A stretch of 37,099 nucleotides of DNA from SLFT01 sp964493075 (GCA_964493075.1 CAZBNU010000014.1:1-37099), one strand, 5' to 3'. Shown: positions 27,264 through 35,278, numbered from the stretch's first letter. Notes: a model not told the origin generated them from the letters alone. Numbers and translations: made by a program.

Positions 27264-27293
27264 TTGAACCGCCCCCCCCTTTTTCTCTACAGT
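27264..27293 (+). promoter_or_regulatory. Candidate pilT1 promoter (TTGAAC-18-TACAGT)
   Basis: TTGAAC (27264-27269) and TACAGT (27288-27293) are spaced 18 bp apart. The second pilT gene has the same two hexamers at the same spacing, with CCTTTTTCTC common to both spacers. The predicted leader is about 55 bases, ending in AAGGAG. Confidence 0.55.
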
Positions 27294-27355
27294 TTCATCC
27301 AGTGTCTGGCAGAATTAACCTTGATTTAACGAACAACTGGAGAAGGAGTAGTGTC

Positions 27356-28441
27356 ATGGCTGAAATAGATGGTTTATTGCGAATGATGGTTCAAAAAGGG
27401 GCGTCCGATCTACATTTCTGCACAGGGTGCCGTCCCATATTGCGTCTGGATGGTCAGGTTGTCGCCCTGAACCAGGACATCATCTCGCCCCAAATGGCAA
27501 GAACCATGCTTTATGAACTTATGCCGAAACGTAATGAAGAAGAATTCAATGTGACCCATGACACGGACTTTGCCTATGAAATTCCGGATGTTGGTCGCTA
27601 CCGCGTCAACGTGTACATGGATCGGCTTGGCGTGTGCGGCGTGTTCCGCGTTATCCCCTCGAAAATACTGACCCTCGACGACCTGAAACTTCCAGAGTCC
27701 ATCAAAAAATTGTGCGGACTTCGCAAAGGACTGGTGCTTGTGACCGGGCCCACAGGCAGCGGTAAATCCACGACCCTTGCCGCCATGATTGACTACATCA
27801 ACTCCTCGCGCAGTGAACACATTATTACCATTGAAGACCCGCTGGAATTCGTGCATACCAGCAAACGGTGTCTGGTGAACCAGCGCGAGGTATATAGTCA
27901 TACAGCGAGTTTCTCCTCGGCGCTGCGTGCGGCATTGCGTGAAGACCCCGATATTGTACTGGTGGGCGAAATGCGCGATCTGGAGACCACCCACATCGCC
28001 ATTGAAACCGCAGAAACGGGCCATCTGGTGTTTGGGACTTTGCACACCACCACGGCAATTTCCACAGTTGACCGTCTCATAGACCAGTTCCCCTCAAGTC
28101 AGCAGCAGCAGATACGCACCATGCTTGCCACTTCACTGAAAGGAATCATTGCCCAGAACCTGTTGCGGAAAAAAGGGGGCGGACGCATTGCCGCACTGGA
28201 GATACTCATCGTCAATTCTGCCGTATCCTCACTCATCCGCGAGAGCAAACTGCAACAAATTATGAGCATCATGCAGACTGGCAAGAAAGAGGGTATGGCC
28301 ATCCTGAATCAGGAACTGGCTATCCTGGTGCAAAACAAAACCGTAACAGTTGAAGATGCCTACTGGGCTTCTGTGGATAAGGGCGATTTTGTCAAACGCC
28401 TCGCTACCGTCGGTGTAAACTTCGTACCACCTGAGGATTAA
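27356..28441 (+). CDS. pilT: PilT-type twitching-motility ATPase, copy 1
   Basis: 361 aa from the ATG at 27356, which has AAGGAG 9 bases upstream; an upstream in-frame ATG lacks support. The PAS-like N-terminal domain is followed by Walker A GPTGSGKST (131-139), the Asp box ITIEDPLEFVH, Walker B DPDIVLVGEMRD (Glu205) and the His box GHLVFGTLHT, then the C-terminal SSLIRESKLQQIMSIMQTG typical of PilT. It powers type IV pilus retraction at the inner membrane. A CxxC pair is present near the start (FCTGC). It aligns end-to-end with no indels to the next gene, about four residues in five identical by eye. No other pilus gene is in the window. Confidence 0.92.
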   Translation: MAEIDGLLRMMVQKGASDLHFCTGCRPILRLDGQVVALNQDIISPQMARTMLYELMPKRNEEEFNVTHDTDFAYEIPDVGRYRVNVYMDRLGVCGVFRVIPSKILTLDDLKLPESIKKLCGLRKGLVLVTGPTGSGKSTTLAAMIDYINSSRSEHIITIEDPLEFVHTSKRCLVNQREVYSHTASFSSALRAALREDPDIVLVGEMRDLETTHIAIETAETGHLVFGTLHTTTAISTVDRLIDQFPSSQQQQIRTMLATSLKGIIAQNLLRKKGGGRIAALEILIVNSAVSSLIRESKLQQIMSIMQTGKKEGMAILNQELAILVQNKTVTVEDAYWASVDKGDFVKRLATVGVNFVPPED

Positions 28442-28515
28442 ATTGGGACCTTATCGGTTCGGAACTACGATAAAAAACACGAAATTGAGGTTACGCTAAT
28501 ACGACCACCACCGTC

Positions 28516-28564
28516 ATTCCGGTTTTTATTTTCTGATGAGAATCAGAAAATAAAAGACCGGAAT
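28516..28564. repeat. ATTCCGG palindromic element, copy C
   Basis: A 22-bp arm (28516-28537: ATTCCGGTTTTTATTTTCTG, then AT), a 4-base loop GAGA and a 23-bp arm (28542-28564) form a hairpin that is perfect apart from one inserted G. It is preceded by GTC and followed by CC, as in many ATTCC...GGAAT intergenic repeats. This is the best-preserved of three copies in the window. Confidence 0.8.
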
Positions 28565-28697
28565 CCAAGAGTAACAACAAGACCTTCGCGTTGTGGTCAA
28601 CAGTTACATCGATCTGCAAGGGCGAATGATGATTCACCCGTACCCATAGTACCGATCTTGTATCCACTGTAAAATCGTACAGATCACGGAACTTTAA

Positions 28698-28727
28698 TTG
28701 AACTCTGCACGCCTTTTTCTCTACAGT
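28698..28727 (+). promoter_or_regulatory. Candidate pilT2 promoter (TTGAAC-18-TACAGT)
   Basis: TTGAAC (28698-28703), an 18-bp spacer containing CCTTTTTCTC, and TACAGT (28722-28727) repeat the architecture found upstream of the first pilT gene, with a leader of similar length ending in AAAGGAG. Confidence 0.55.
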
Positions 28728-28795
28728 CATCACATGTAAACTGTTCTGTAATCAGTACTGTCAGTGATGACAACAACAAAAGGAGAAATGGCACT

Positions 28796-29881
28796 ATGGC
28801 GGAAATTGATGCGTTATTGAAATTTATGGTGGAAAAAGGGGCTTCTGATTTGCATTTCTGTACCGATTGCAAACCGATATTTCGCATAGACGGCGAAATT
28901 GTTCAACTGCAGCAGGATGTTATCACCCCCCAGTTTGCTCGAACCGTGCTTTATGAAATCATGCCCAAGCGAAATGAGGACGAATACAATCGTACCCACG
29001 ATACCGACTTTTCTTATGAGATTTCGGGATATGGACGCTACAGGGTCAATGTTTATAACGACCGCAAGGGCATGTGCGGCGTGTTCCGGGTGATACCCTC
29101 GAAAATGCTGACCATTGAAGACCTGAAATTGCCGGAATCCATTAAGAAGTTCTGTGGGCTTCGAAAGGGACTGGTACTGGTTACAGGGCCTACGGGCAGT
29201 GGCAAGTCCACAACCCTCTCCGCCATGATCAACCATATCAACGAAATCCGCAGCGACCATATTCTTACCATTGAAGACCCGCTGGAATTTGTGCATGACA
29301 GCAAGCGGTGTCTGGTGAACCAGCGCGAGGTGCACACCCACACGGAGAGTTTTTCCACGGCGCTCCGTGCCGCATTGCGTGAAGATCCGGATATTGTATT
29401 GGTAGGTGAAATGCGCGATCTGGAGACTACCCACATCGCCATTGAAACGGCGGAAACAGGCCATCTCGTGTTCGGCACGTTACATACCACCACCGCCATA
29501 TCCACCATTGATCGGCTCATAGACCAATTCCCCTCAAGCCAGCAGCAGCAGATTCGCACCATGCTCGCAGGCTCATTAAAAGGCGTGGTCGCTCAGAACC
29601 TGCTCAAAAAACGGGGCGGCGGACGTGTTGCCGCGCTGGAAATACTCGTGGTCAACCAGGCAGTATCCTCCCTTATCCGTGAATCCAAACTGCAGCAGAT
29701 CATGAGTATCATGCAGACCGGGAAACGGGAGGGCATGACCGTGCTCAACCAGGAACTTGCCACTCTTGTGCAGACACAAACCGTGGAAGCCGAAGCGGCG
29801 TACTGGGCAGCAGTGGACAAGCCGGACCTCGTCAAGCGCTTTGCCAATTTCGGACTGAACTTTATGCCACCGGAAGGGTAA
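28796..29881 (+). CDS. pilT: PilT-type twitching-motility ATPase, copy 2
   Basis: 361 aa, the same length as copy 1 and collinear with it. All nucleotide-binding motifs are intact (GPTGSGKST; ITIEDPLEFVH by way of LTIEDP; DPDIVLVGEMRD; GHLVFGTLHT). The core from Walker A to the SSQQQQIRTML segment is nearly invariant between copies, while the N-terminal sensor-like domain and last 60 residues differ most. The copies could be paralogues such as PilT/PilU with separate roles or differing partners. Its ATG follows AAAGGAG. An own promoter and a 354-bp spacer suggest that it is transcribed independently. Confidence 0.92.
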   Translation: MAEIDALLKFMVEKGASDLHFCTDCKPIFRIDGEIVQLQQDVITPQFARTVLYEIMPKRNEDEYNRTHDTDFSYEISGYGRYRVNVYNDRKGMCGVFRVIPSKMLTIEDLKLPESIKKFCGLRKGLVLVTGPTGSGKSTTLSAMINHINEIRSDHILTIEDPLEFVHDSKRCLVNQREVHTHTESFSTALRAALREDPDIVLVGEMRDLETTHIAIETAETGHLVFGTLHTTTAISTIDRLIDQFPSSQQQQIRTMLAGSLKGVVAQNLLKKRGGGRVAALEILVVNQAVSSLIRESKLQQIMSIMQTGKREGMTVLNQELATLVQTQTVEAEAAYWAAVDKPDLVKRFANFGLNFMPPEG

Positions 29882-29969
29882 GGACGGCGTTATTTACATA
29901 GTCAAAGAGGGACAGGTATAATTGCGGTTCCTTGCTATAGCATAGTGTCGCAATACAAAAAGGAAGTAC

Positions 29970-31034
29970 ATGGATACGCCTGTCCCCAAAGAACTATCAC
30001 AAGATGCAGAAACCGCATCGCAACAGAAGGCCGATCGTGAAAGGCTACGCCAGGCAGAAGAAATTGCGCTGCGCAACGAATTGCAAGCAGTGGTCAAGCA
30101 GCGCCAACGCGAGTTCTTGGCAGCCACCAAAGAGTTGAAGGATCTGCAGCGGCAATGCGAAAAGGAAAAACCGGAACCTGGCAGCATGCTGAAAAGCTTC
30201 TTCGGCAAGAAGCCCGACACCCGGCGCTATGATTTTCTCTGTACCGCACTGGCGCAAGCGGAGGAACGCTATAAGGAAACGGAAGAGGCTTATAACAAGG
30301 CGCGGGCAGCACGCCCCAAAATTACCGGTGAAACGAACATTGTAATGCTACCCAAGGGGGTTGCTCTCGAAATGGTATGGGTGCCGCCCGGTGACTTTTT
30401 GATGGGCAGTCCGGACAGCGAAAAGGGGCGCGCTGCTTCTGAAGGCCCGCAGCACCAGGTAAGCCTGACCCGTGGTTTCTGGATGGGTAAATATCCAGTG
30501 ACCTGTGAGCAGTGGGCTGTTGTTATGGATGGCAACGTCAGCGGCAATGACGCCAAAGACAAGTTGCCGGTGGAACAGGTGTCCTGGGAGGATTGCCAGG
30601 AATTCATACGCCGGTTGAATGGACAGGGAGAAGGCATTTACCGTCTGCCCACCGAAGCGGAATGGGAATATGCGTGCCGTGCCGGCACCACAACCGCCCG
30701 TTTCTTTGGTGAGGATGCCGAACAATTAGACGCGTATGCCTGGTATGACGGCAACAGCGAAGGGAAGACCCATCCTGTCGGCGGCAAACAACCCAATGCC
30801 TGGGGGGTATACGACCTGTACGGGAATGTGTGGGAATGGTGCCGGGACTGGAGCGGCGACTATACCGCAGACGATGCAACCGATCCGACCGGTCCCGCAA
30901 CAGGACAATGCCGGGTACTGCGAGGAGGCAACTGGTACAGCAAGGAAGATAACTGCCGGTCCGCCACCCGCAGCAACAACACCCCCGGCTCCCGCATCTT
31001 CGGCGGCGGCTTCCGCATCACCTGGACACCATAG
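29970..31034 (+). CDS. Coiled-coil protein with formylglycine-generating-enzyme-like (SUMF1) domain
   Basis: A 354-aa protein. Residues ~10-115 form a charged coiled coil (LRQAEEIALRNELQAVVKQR; AEERYKETEEAYNKARAA) with no signal peptide. Residues ~125-354 are an FGE/SUMF1-fold domain: MVWVPPGDFLMGSP, RGFWMGKYPVTCEQW, YRLPTEAEWEYACRAGT, WGVYDLYGNVWEWCRDW, then RGGNWY and GGFRI. The two redox cysteines of true formylglycine-generating enzymes lie after the G-G-S region; here GGNWYSKEDNCRSATR has only one Cys, and it does not align with either by my recollection. It is probably a binding or regulatory member and not a sulfatase activator. GGAAG lies just before the ATG. Confidence 0.82.
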   Translation: MDTPVPKELSQDAETASQQKADRERLRQAEEIALRNELQAVVKQRQREFLAATKELKDLQRQCEKEKPEPGSMLKSFFGKKPDTRRYDFLCTALAQAEERYKETEEAYNKARAARPKITGETNIVMLPKGVALEMVWVPPGDFLMGSPDSEKGRAASEGPQHQVSLTRGFWMGKYPVTCEQWAVVMDGNVSGNDAKDKLPVEQVSWEDCQEFIRRLNGQGEGIYRLPTEAEWEYACRAGTTTARFFGEDAEQLDAYAWYDGNSEGKTHPVGGKQPNAWGVYDLYGNVWEWCRDWSGDYTADDATDPTGPATGQCRVLRGGNWYSKEDNCRSATRSNNTPGSRIFGGGFRITWTP

Positions 31035-31371
31035 AGGCACCAAACTGATTACTTTTCTTTATTCTTCGAATAAAATGAACAACGCCATTGGGTCTTATTT
31101 CACCAAGCGCACGTTGTCCGTCGCTTTTGTAATTCCCTTGAGAAATCGGATAACTTTTTCAGGGTATTCACGTTTTACTGTGTGTTTTTCAGAATTTGGT
31201 CTTGGTGAGGTATTAGCTTTATGTGCAGCATCCCCAAGCATTGCAACAAAATTATCCAATACTTTTTTTGCTTCCGATGGTTTGCAGTTAGATAGACAGT
31301 TTCTTTTTTATTCTATATCGAACATACAAACACAATCTGTATAAGTCATACTTTCATCACTGTGAGATATT
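31035..31371. other. 337-bp interval between convergent genes, with a possible gene relic
   Basis: On the minus strand, 31095-31349 reads as one frame broken by a single in-frame TAA and is described separately. Outside it nothing else is recognisable, and no rho-independent terminator is obvious. Confidence 0.4.
31095..31349 (-). pseudogene. Possible small-gene relic with one in-frame stop
   Basis: From an ATG at 31349 the frame reads 13 codons (MTYTDCVCMFDIE), a TAA at 31310-31308, then 70 more sense codons to a TAA at 31097-31095. The second part has a protein-like, charged composition (SEAKKVLDNFVAMLGDAAHK; REYPEKVIRFLKGITKATDN). Cysteines fall on both sides of the stop (DCVC; NCLSNC), hinting that they once belonged together. 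I do not recognise the family. Alternatives are a short gene starting at a TTG (31259) or chance. It lies directly downstream of the PIN-toxin pair on the same strand. Confidence 0.35.
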
Positions 31372-31764
31372 TTATAGCAACAAAGCCCGATAGCCCGCCT
31401 GTTGAAAATGATGGTCCGCTGTCAATGCATCAATTAACTTCCACTGATCCATTACGGAAAAGGAAATGCAATCCGTCAAAGACCAACCTTTATCTGGACG
31501 ATTCAAATAAAGGTCAAGTCCATCTTCATACAAAGACCGTTCGGGTGGCACTATTGTAACAGCNNNNNNNNNNTGAAACAATGCGGCAAAAGCACATCTA
31601 CGATTCGTATCCGCAAGAGCATCCGCAATTTCTGTGATAACCCATGCCGTTGTCAAAACAGGAACCTGCAGATTTCGCGCAACACTTACAGATTTATCGT
31701 GAAAGGCATCGCCTGTGTTTACCAGCGCAAGGTAATAGAAAGTATCTGCAAATACAGGTTTCAC
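31372..31764 (-). CDS. PIN-domain (VapC-like) toxin
   Basis: A 130-aa protein, normal length. The four acidic positions of the PIN nuclease site are visible: Asp7 in FADTFYY, Glu45 in ITEIAD, the Asp in SLTDCISF and the Asp in ALTADHHF. It probably cleaves RNA and is inhibited by the upstream-encoded partner. Ten Ns (31564-31573) leave about four residues unknown in the middle of the protein; the frame is kept if exactly ten bases are missing. The start overlaps the antitoxin stop by 4 bases (ATGA). Confidence 0.85.
   Translation of the reverse strand: MKPVFADTFYYLALVNTGDAFHDKSVSVARNLQVPVLTTAWVITEIADALADTNRRCAFAALFXXXXAVTIVPPERSLYEDGLDLYLNRPDKGWSLTDCISFSVMDQWKLIDALTADHHFQQAGYRALLL
31564..31573. 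other. 10-N gap inside the PIN toxin gene
   Basis: Ten undetermined bases fall between ALF and AVTIV of the toxin. Length is nominal; the true sequence could differ in size. Confidence 0.95.
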
Positions 31765-32000
31765 TGTCGGGGACGTCCATGTGCATAATGGTCATGGTTT
31801 TCAGCAAAGTCTTCTGGCAATCCCTCAGCAATCCCGATAAACGATTGCCAACGATCGTAAAGCGTATCAAATTCCTTTTCATCAGGCAAAGTAGGCTCTT
31901 TAACGGATACTAATTCGACTACTACCGTTGTACCATTTGGATACAAAGGAGCTCTCTCCAAAACGATAGCACCGTTTTCTATGTGTCCCTGATAGGTCAC
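31761..32000 (-). CDS. Antitoxin partner of the PIN toxin
   Basis: A 79-aa protein. The N terminus (TYQGHIENGAIVLERAPLYP, then NGTTVVVELV) is a beta-rich segment of the kind found in small antitoxins beside PIN toxins (DUF104/AbrB-like look). The remainder is acidic and probably wraps the toxin (LPDEKEFDTLYDRWQSFIGI). The start is GTG at 32000 with AAAGGA about 6 bases upstream. It is coupled to the toxin by a 4-base overlap. A 12-bp palindrome lies 30 bases upstream and may be the site of autorepression. Confidence 0.8.
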   Translation of the reverse strand: MTYQGHIENGAIVLERAPLYPNGTTVVVELVSVKEPTLPDEKEFDTLYDRWQSFIGIAEGLPEDFAENHDHYAHGRPRQ

Positions 32001-32029
32001 TTCTGTTCCTTTCTCATTTAAGAGACTTC

Positions 32030-32041
32030 ACTGAATTCAGT
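32030..32041. promoter_or_regulatory. Palindrome upstream of the PIN toxin-antitoxin pair
   Basis: ACTGAATTCAGT is a perfect 12-bp palindrome whose edge overlaps a minus-strand TATACT (-10-like) box. Its place fits an operator for the toxin-antitoxin complex. No good -35 was found. Confidence 0.4.
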
Positions 32042-32067
32042 ATATCACAGATAACAATGTTGGTGAT

Positions 32068-33426
32068 CTACACCAACTTCCACGGCTCACGGTATTCGCG
32101 CTTGATGATGGCGTCCGCTTCGGGGGCGTTGGTACAGCGCAGGTTTTCGTGGTCCCATTCAATTTTCTTGCCCAGACGGTAGGCCACGTTGCCGAGGTGG
32201 TTGGCTTCGGTGAGCAGTCCGGAATAGGCGAAGGCACAGGTGGTGGGGTCGCCGGTCTTGCAGGCGTGAATCCATTCTGCATGATGTCCGAGCGAATCGG
32301 GGATGAACGGTTCGGGCGCTTCGAAATCCTTGAACTGGTCTTCGGGCAGCAGCACATACTTGCCGTAATTGGACAGGAGCATGCCCTTGTCGCCAACGAA
32401 CAGGATGCCGTCGTCCCAGGTTGGGATGCCTTTTTCCTTCCAAATCTGCGGTTTTTCGTAGCCCTGATACCAGGTCAGTGTCAGCGGGCCGCGGTCGCCC
32501 CGTGCGCCGTAGGTGTAGGTGGCCTGCATGGAGGCCGGGGCGAGTTCCGGATGGGGCGGGGGGCCGGAGGCTTCAATGGTCAACGGATAGTCGAGGTTGA
32601 GCGCCCAGAAGGGCAGGTCAATAAAGTGGCTGCCCAAGTCGGACATGGTGCCGCTGCCGAAATCCCACCAGCGGTACCACTTGGGGCCGGGGAAATAGAT
32701 TTCGTTGAAGGGGCGCATGGGGGCGGGCCCGATCCACAAATCCCAGTCCAGTCCTTCCGGTACGGGATGTTCTTCTGCGGGGCGGTCCTGGACGACGACA
32801 ATGTCCTTTGCCTTTTTTGCGTCTTCCTCGCTTTGCCAGCCCCAGGCGCGGGATACCCACACATGGACATCGCTGACCTTGCCAATGGCGCCGGTCTGGA
32901 TCAGTTCCACCACGCGACGGTAATTTTTGTCCGCATGGATTTGCGTGCCCATCTGGGTAGCCACACCCGCTTTGATAGCAGCTTCGCGGATTACACGGGA
33001 TTCCCAGATGCCGTGGGTTAAGGGTTTTTCGCAATAGACATGCTTGCCGAGTTGCAACGCGGGCAGGGTCGCAAAAGCGTGAGTATGTTCACAAGTGCTC
33101 ACCACCACGGCATCAAACTCACCGGCACGATCATATACCTTGCGGAAATCTTTTTCGGTACGCGCCTTGGGGAAATGCTTGGCGATATTAGTGAGATTTT
33201 TTTCGTTAACATCACACATAACCGTGATATTCTCGCTCTGCACACCGCCCAGATTGCCCGAACCGCGTCCGCCCACGCCGATCATGGCGATGTTGAGTTT
33301 TTCGTTCAGGTTTTGTCCGCGGACAATCGCCGGAAACCCAAATGCCGCCGTTCCCGCCGCCGCCACAGATGCCCCCAGAAATGTCCGTCGTGTAATTGTG
33401 TTGTTGTTCGCATTGCCTTTACGCAT
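32068..33426 (-). CDS. Tat-exported Gfo/Idh/MocA-family oxidoreductase
   Basis: A 452-aa protein. A twin-arginine signal (TRRTFLGASVAAAGTAAFGF) predicts export in folded form, with NAD(P) cofactor bound. The Rossmann fold starts at LNIAMIGVGGRGSGN, followed by VVSTCEHTHAFATLPAL and the family EKP motif in YCEKPLTHG. The C-terminal alpha/beta domain includes WYRWWDFGSGTMSDLGSHFI and then Asp-Leu-Pro-Phe-Trp. Such proteins act on sugars or glycoside intermediates by dehydrogenation or oxidation-assisted cleavage; the substrate is unknown. The ATG at 33426 has AAAGGAA upstream. The next gene on the same strand, 199 bases upstream, is a DUF2961 protein, suggesting a shared role in polysaccharide breakdown. 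Confidence 0.88.
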   Translation of the reverse strand: MRKGNANNNTITRRTFLGASVAAAGTAAFGFPAIVRGQNLNEKLNIAMIGVGGRGSGNLGGVQSENITVMCDVNEKNLTNIAKHFPKARTEKDFRKVYDRAGEFDAVVVSTCEHTHAFATLPALQLGKHVYCEKPLTHGIWESRVIREAAIKAGVATQMGTQIHADKNYRRVVELIQTGAIGKVSDVHVWVSRAWGWQSEEDAKKAKDIVVVQDRPAEEHPVPEGLDWDLWIGPAPMRPFNEIYFPGPKWYRWWDFGSGTMSDLGSHFIDLPFWALNLDYPLTIEASGPPPHPELAPASMQATYTYGARGDRGPLTLTWYQGYEKPQIWKEKGIPTWDDGILFVGDKGMLLSNYGKYVLLPEDQFKDFEAPEPFIPDSLGHHAEWIHACKTGDPTTCAFAYSGLLTEANHLGNVAYRLGKKIEWDHENLRCTNAPEADAIIKREYREPWKLV

Positions 33427-33541
33427 GATCCGTTCCTTTCGTGTATATCGAGTTTCGTCATTTTTTGTAATCAGCCACTGTGTAACAGCATAGCAAAGGG
33501 ATTAACTAAAATCAAAGATATGCTCGAATTTTATTTATGAT

Positions 33542-33609
33542 TTCACATTGATAAAATGGATGAAGGGGATAAGATAAACCATCCTGTTCATCCCCTTCAT
33601 CAATGTGAA
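33542..33609. terminator. Two-part inverted repeat between the DUF2961 and oxidoreductase genes
   Basis: TTCACATTGAT (33542-33552) pairs with ATCAATGTGAA (33599-33609), and ATGAAGGGGAT (33560-33570) pairs with ATCCCCTTCAT (33590-33600), forming a long hairpin with one bulge. It lies 17 bases after the DUF2961 stop and may end that transcript, though no T-run follows. It may equally be a palindromic repeat. Confidence 0.45.
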
Positions 33610-33625
33610 TTGAGAAATACCTTCT

Positions 33626-35116
33626 CTACCGCGCTGCGTACCAAAAGACCACACTGCGGTATTCCGCAATATGGCGGTTGGCTTCGCCGTGCTCGATGAC
33701 GAAGTCCATGGCGTTATCAAAGGGTACAGGGTCGCTAAAATGCCAGCGGAACGCTGCTGCACGCATGGCGTTGTCTGTGGTGCCGTAGATGGGGAACCCG
33801 TGGGACGGCAACGCTTCGGGTCCGTTTAATCTGCCTTCCAGCGCGTACCAGCCACAATTGTAGTAGTCTTCCGAACCTGTGCCGTGAATGCGCAGTTCGC
33901 CGTCAATGGTCCAACGATCGTCGCCTTCCAACCAGAAGGGCAGACCGTGGGGGCCTTCCGTGACCATGTATGTGCCGATGACATGCCCGGAACCTTTGGT
34001 TTGTAATAGCGGATGATACACATCAGGAACCGTGGGCAGGCTCTCGTTGTACTGGACTTTAAGCACGCCAAAGTCATCAACAGGCACCCGTAACGCTTCT
34101 AGATAAACCCGCATCACGCCTTCCAGGGGCAGTATGGAATGCAGACGAATGGTGCATTCACCTTCATAGGCAAAGGGTATGCGGTTGTAATAAATATTGT
34201 CCCGGCATCCAAACAAAAGCGAAGTAAAAGGCGCCGCCTGAAAGGCACACCCAAAGTAGAAGTCCAGGGGCAGGCGAATGGTTTCCGCCTTCGGATCGCT
34301 GAAAGAGATTTCTATCTGGGTGCGTTCAACCTGTTCGGGCGACAAATCGGTCAGCGTTATCCCGGTAACCTTGCTGGAAGTCTCTGTTGGCAAGGTATAC
34401 GAAAACACCTGGTAGTCTTTTCCCCCAGGTTTATGTACCACGGGAATCTCGATACCGTTTTTGCTTTGCAGTTCTCCCAGCGGAGCGCTCCATAGAACCA
34501 CGGCATACTCCAGCATAGTCTTTTCCGCATCTGTCAATTCCATGCTAAATGTTTTCACCCCGTCCGCGCTTGGAAAGGTGGCGTAGTTGAGTTGATAGAA
34601 GCGCACGCCTAATCCGTCCACCACCACCTTGCAGGATTTGGTGTAGGGAATGGGCATATAGCAGTAGAAACCGCCGATGCCCTGCCCGCAAATAGGCTTG
34701 GGGAAACGCGCCAGTGAATTGTCAAAAAGACTTTCAATGGGCACATCCAGCGCGGGTGTTTCTTCGCCGTCGAGGTAGATGCGGATATGTTCGCCCTTGC
34801 GGTCGAGCAGGCCGGGTTCTTCACCAGAAGAATGGGTCATCCACAGACGATAGATGCAGCCGGGGCCGTCCATCTCGGCGATGACGCTGTTGCCATCCTC
34901 TTCGCAGAGTTTGGAGTAGGCCCCGGAGAAACCGTCGTTGTTGCCGCCGGTGCGGTCGTAACTTGAGAAAGAGGCCATCTTCACACCGGGACGGAGCCGC
35001 ATCAAGTCCCAATCATCGTAGAGTTCTCGTATGCTCCCCGTGGGCTGCCAGGCAAATGCGCCAGCAGAGGCGAGTATCGTCACTGTCAGTATCATGAATG
35101 TGGACTGTTTTTGCAT
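33626..35116 (-). CDS. Secreted DUF2961 protein
   Basis: About 496 aa from the ATG at 35116, which has GGAGA 7 bases upstream and begins a signal peptide (MQKQSTFMILTVTILASAGA, then FAW). The open frame upstream translates a tandem repeat and is not part of the gene. DUF2961 features are evident: FSSYDRTGGNNDGFSG, MDGPGCIYRLWMTHSSGEEP, the ALDVPIESLF region, and near the end ELRIHGTGSEDYYNCGWYAL. Family members have a jelly-roll pair and include glycoside hydrolases (several fructan- or arabinan-related activities have been assigned to relatives), so a glycan-degrading role outside the cytoplasm is plausible. No substrate can be named. Confidence 0.85.
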   Translation of the reverse strand: MQKQSTFMILTVTILASAGAFAWQPTGSIRELYDDWDLMRLRPGVKMASFSSYDRTGGNNDGFSGAYSKLCEEDGNSVIAEMDGPGCIYRLWMTHSSGEEPGLLDRKGEHIRIYLDGEETPALDVPIESLFDNSLARFPKPICGQGIGGFYCYMPIPYTKSCKVVVDGLGVRFYQLNYATFPSADGVKTFSMELTDAEKTMLEYAVVLWSAPLGELQSKNGIEIPVVHKPGGKDYQVFSYTLPTETSSKVTGITLTDLSPEQVERTQIEISFSDPKAETIRLPLDFYFGCAFQAAPFTSLLFGCRDNIYYNRIPFAYEGECTIRLHSILPLEGVMRVYLEALRVPVDDFGVLKVQYNESLPTVPDVYHPLLQTKGSGHVIGTYMVTEGPHGLPFWLEGDDRWTIDGELRIHGTGSEDYYNCGWYALEGRLNGPEALPSHGFPIYGTTDNAMRAAAFRWHFSDPVPFDNAMDFVIEHGEANRHIAEYRSVVFWYAAR

Positions 35117-35170
35117 GACAGGTCTCCTGTGTCGTTGGTTGTGTCTATCATAGCATAAGTTTTGGGGAGC

Positions 35171-35210
35171 ACGGACTGACACGGATAGACACGGACACAC
35201 ACGGACAGCC
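35171..35210. repeat. Four 10-bp tandem repeats in the divergent promoter region
   Basis: Four consecutive 10-mers begin ACGGA: ACGGACTGAC, ACGGATAGAC, ACGGACACAC and ACGGACAGCC. The 10-bp period is one helical turn. The block lies between the DUF2961 start (35116) and the nifS start (35314). It could be a low-complexity repeat or a phased protein-binding site. Confidence 0.6.
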
Positions 35211-35278
35211 GTCTGTATTCGTCCTGCGGGAATAGCCCCTATCCATAAGGGTGTTTAGTCAATGGAAAGGGTTTAGTT

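Larger units (their letters stand above)
28442..28795. other. 354-bp spacer between the two pilT genes
   Basis: It holds an ATTCCGG palindromic repeat (28516-28564) and the second pilT promoter (28698-28727). I see no gene. Confidence 0.6.

Noticed and set aside
29931..29957. ATTGCG...CGCAAT inverted repeat before the FGE-like gene as an operator
   Set aside because: Only 6-bp arms with a 15-base spacer; this is expected by chance.
35117..35200. N-terminal extension of the DUF2961 protein
   Set aside because: It translates the 10-bp tandem repeats; the signal peptide and ribosome-binding site fit 35116.
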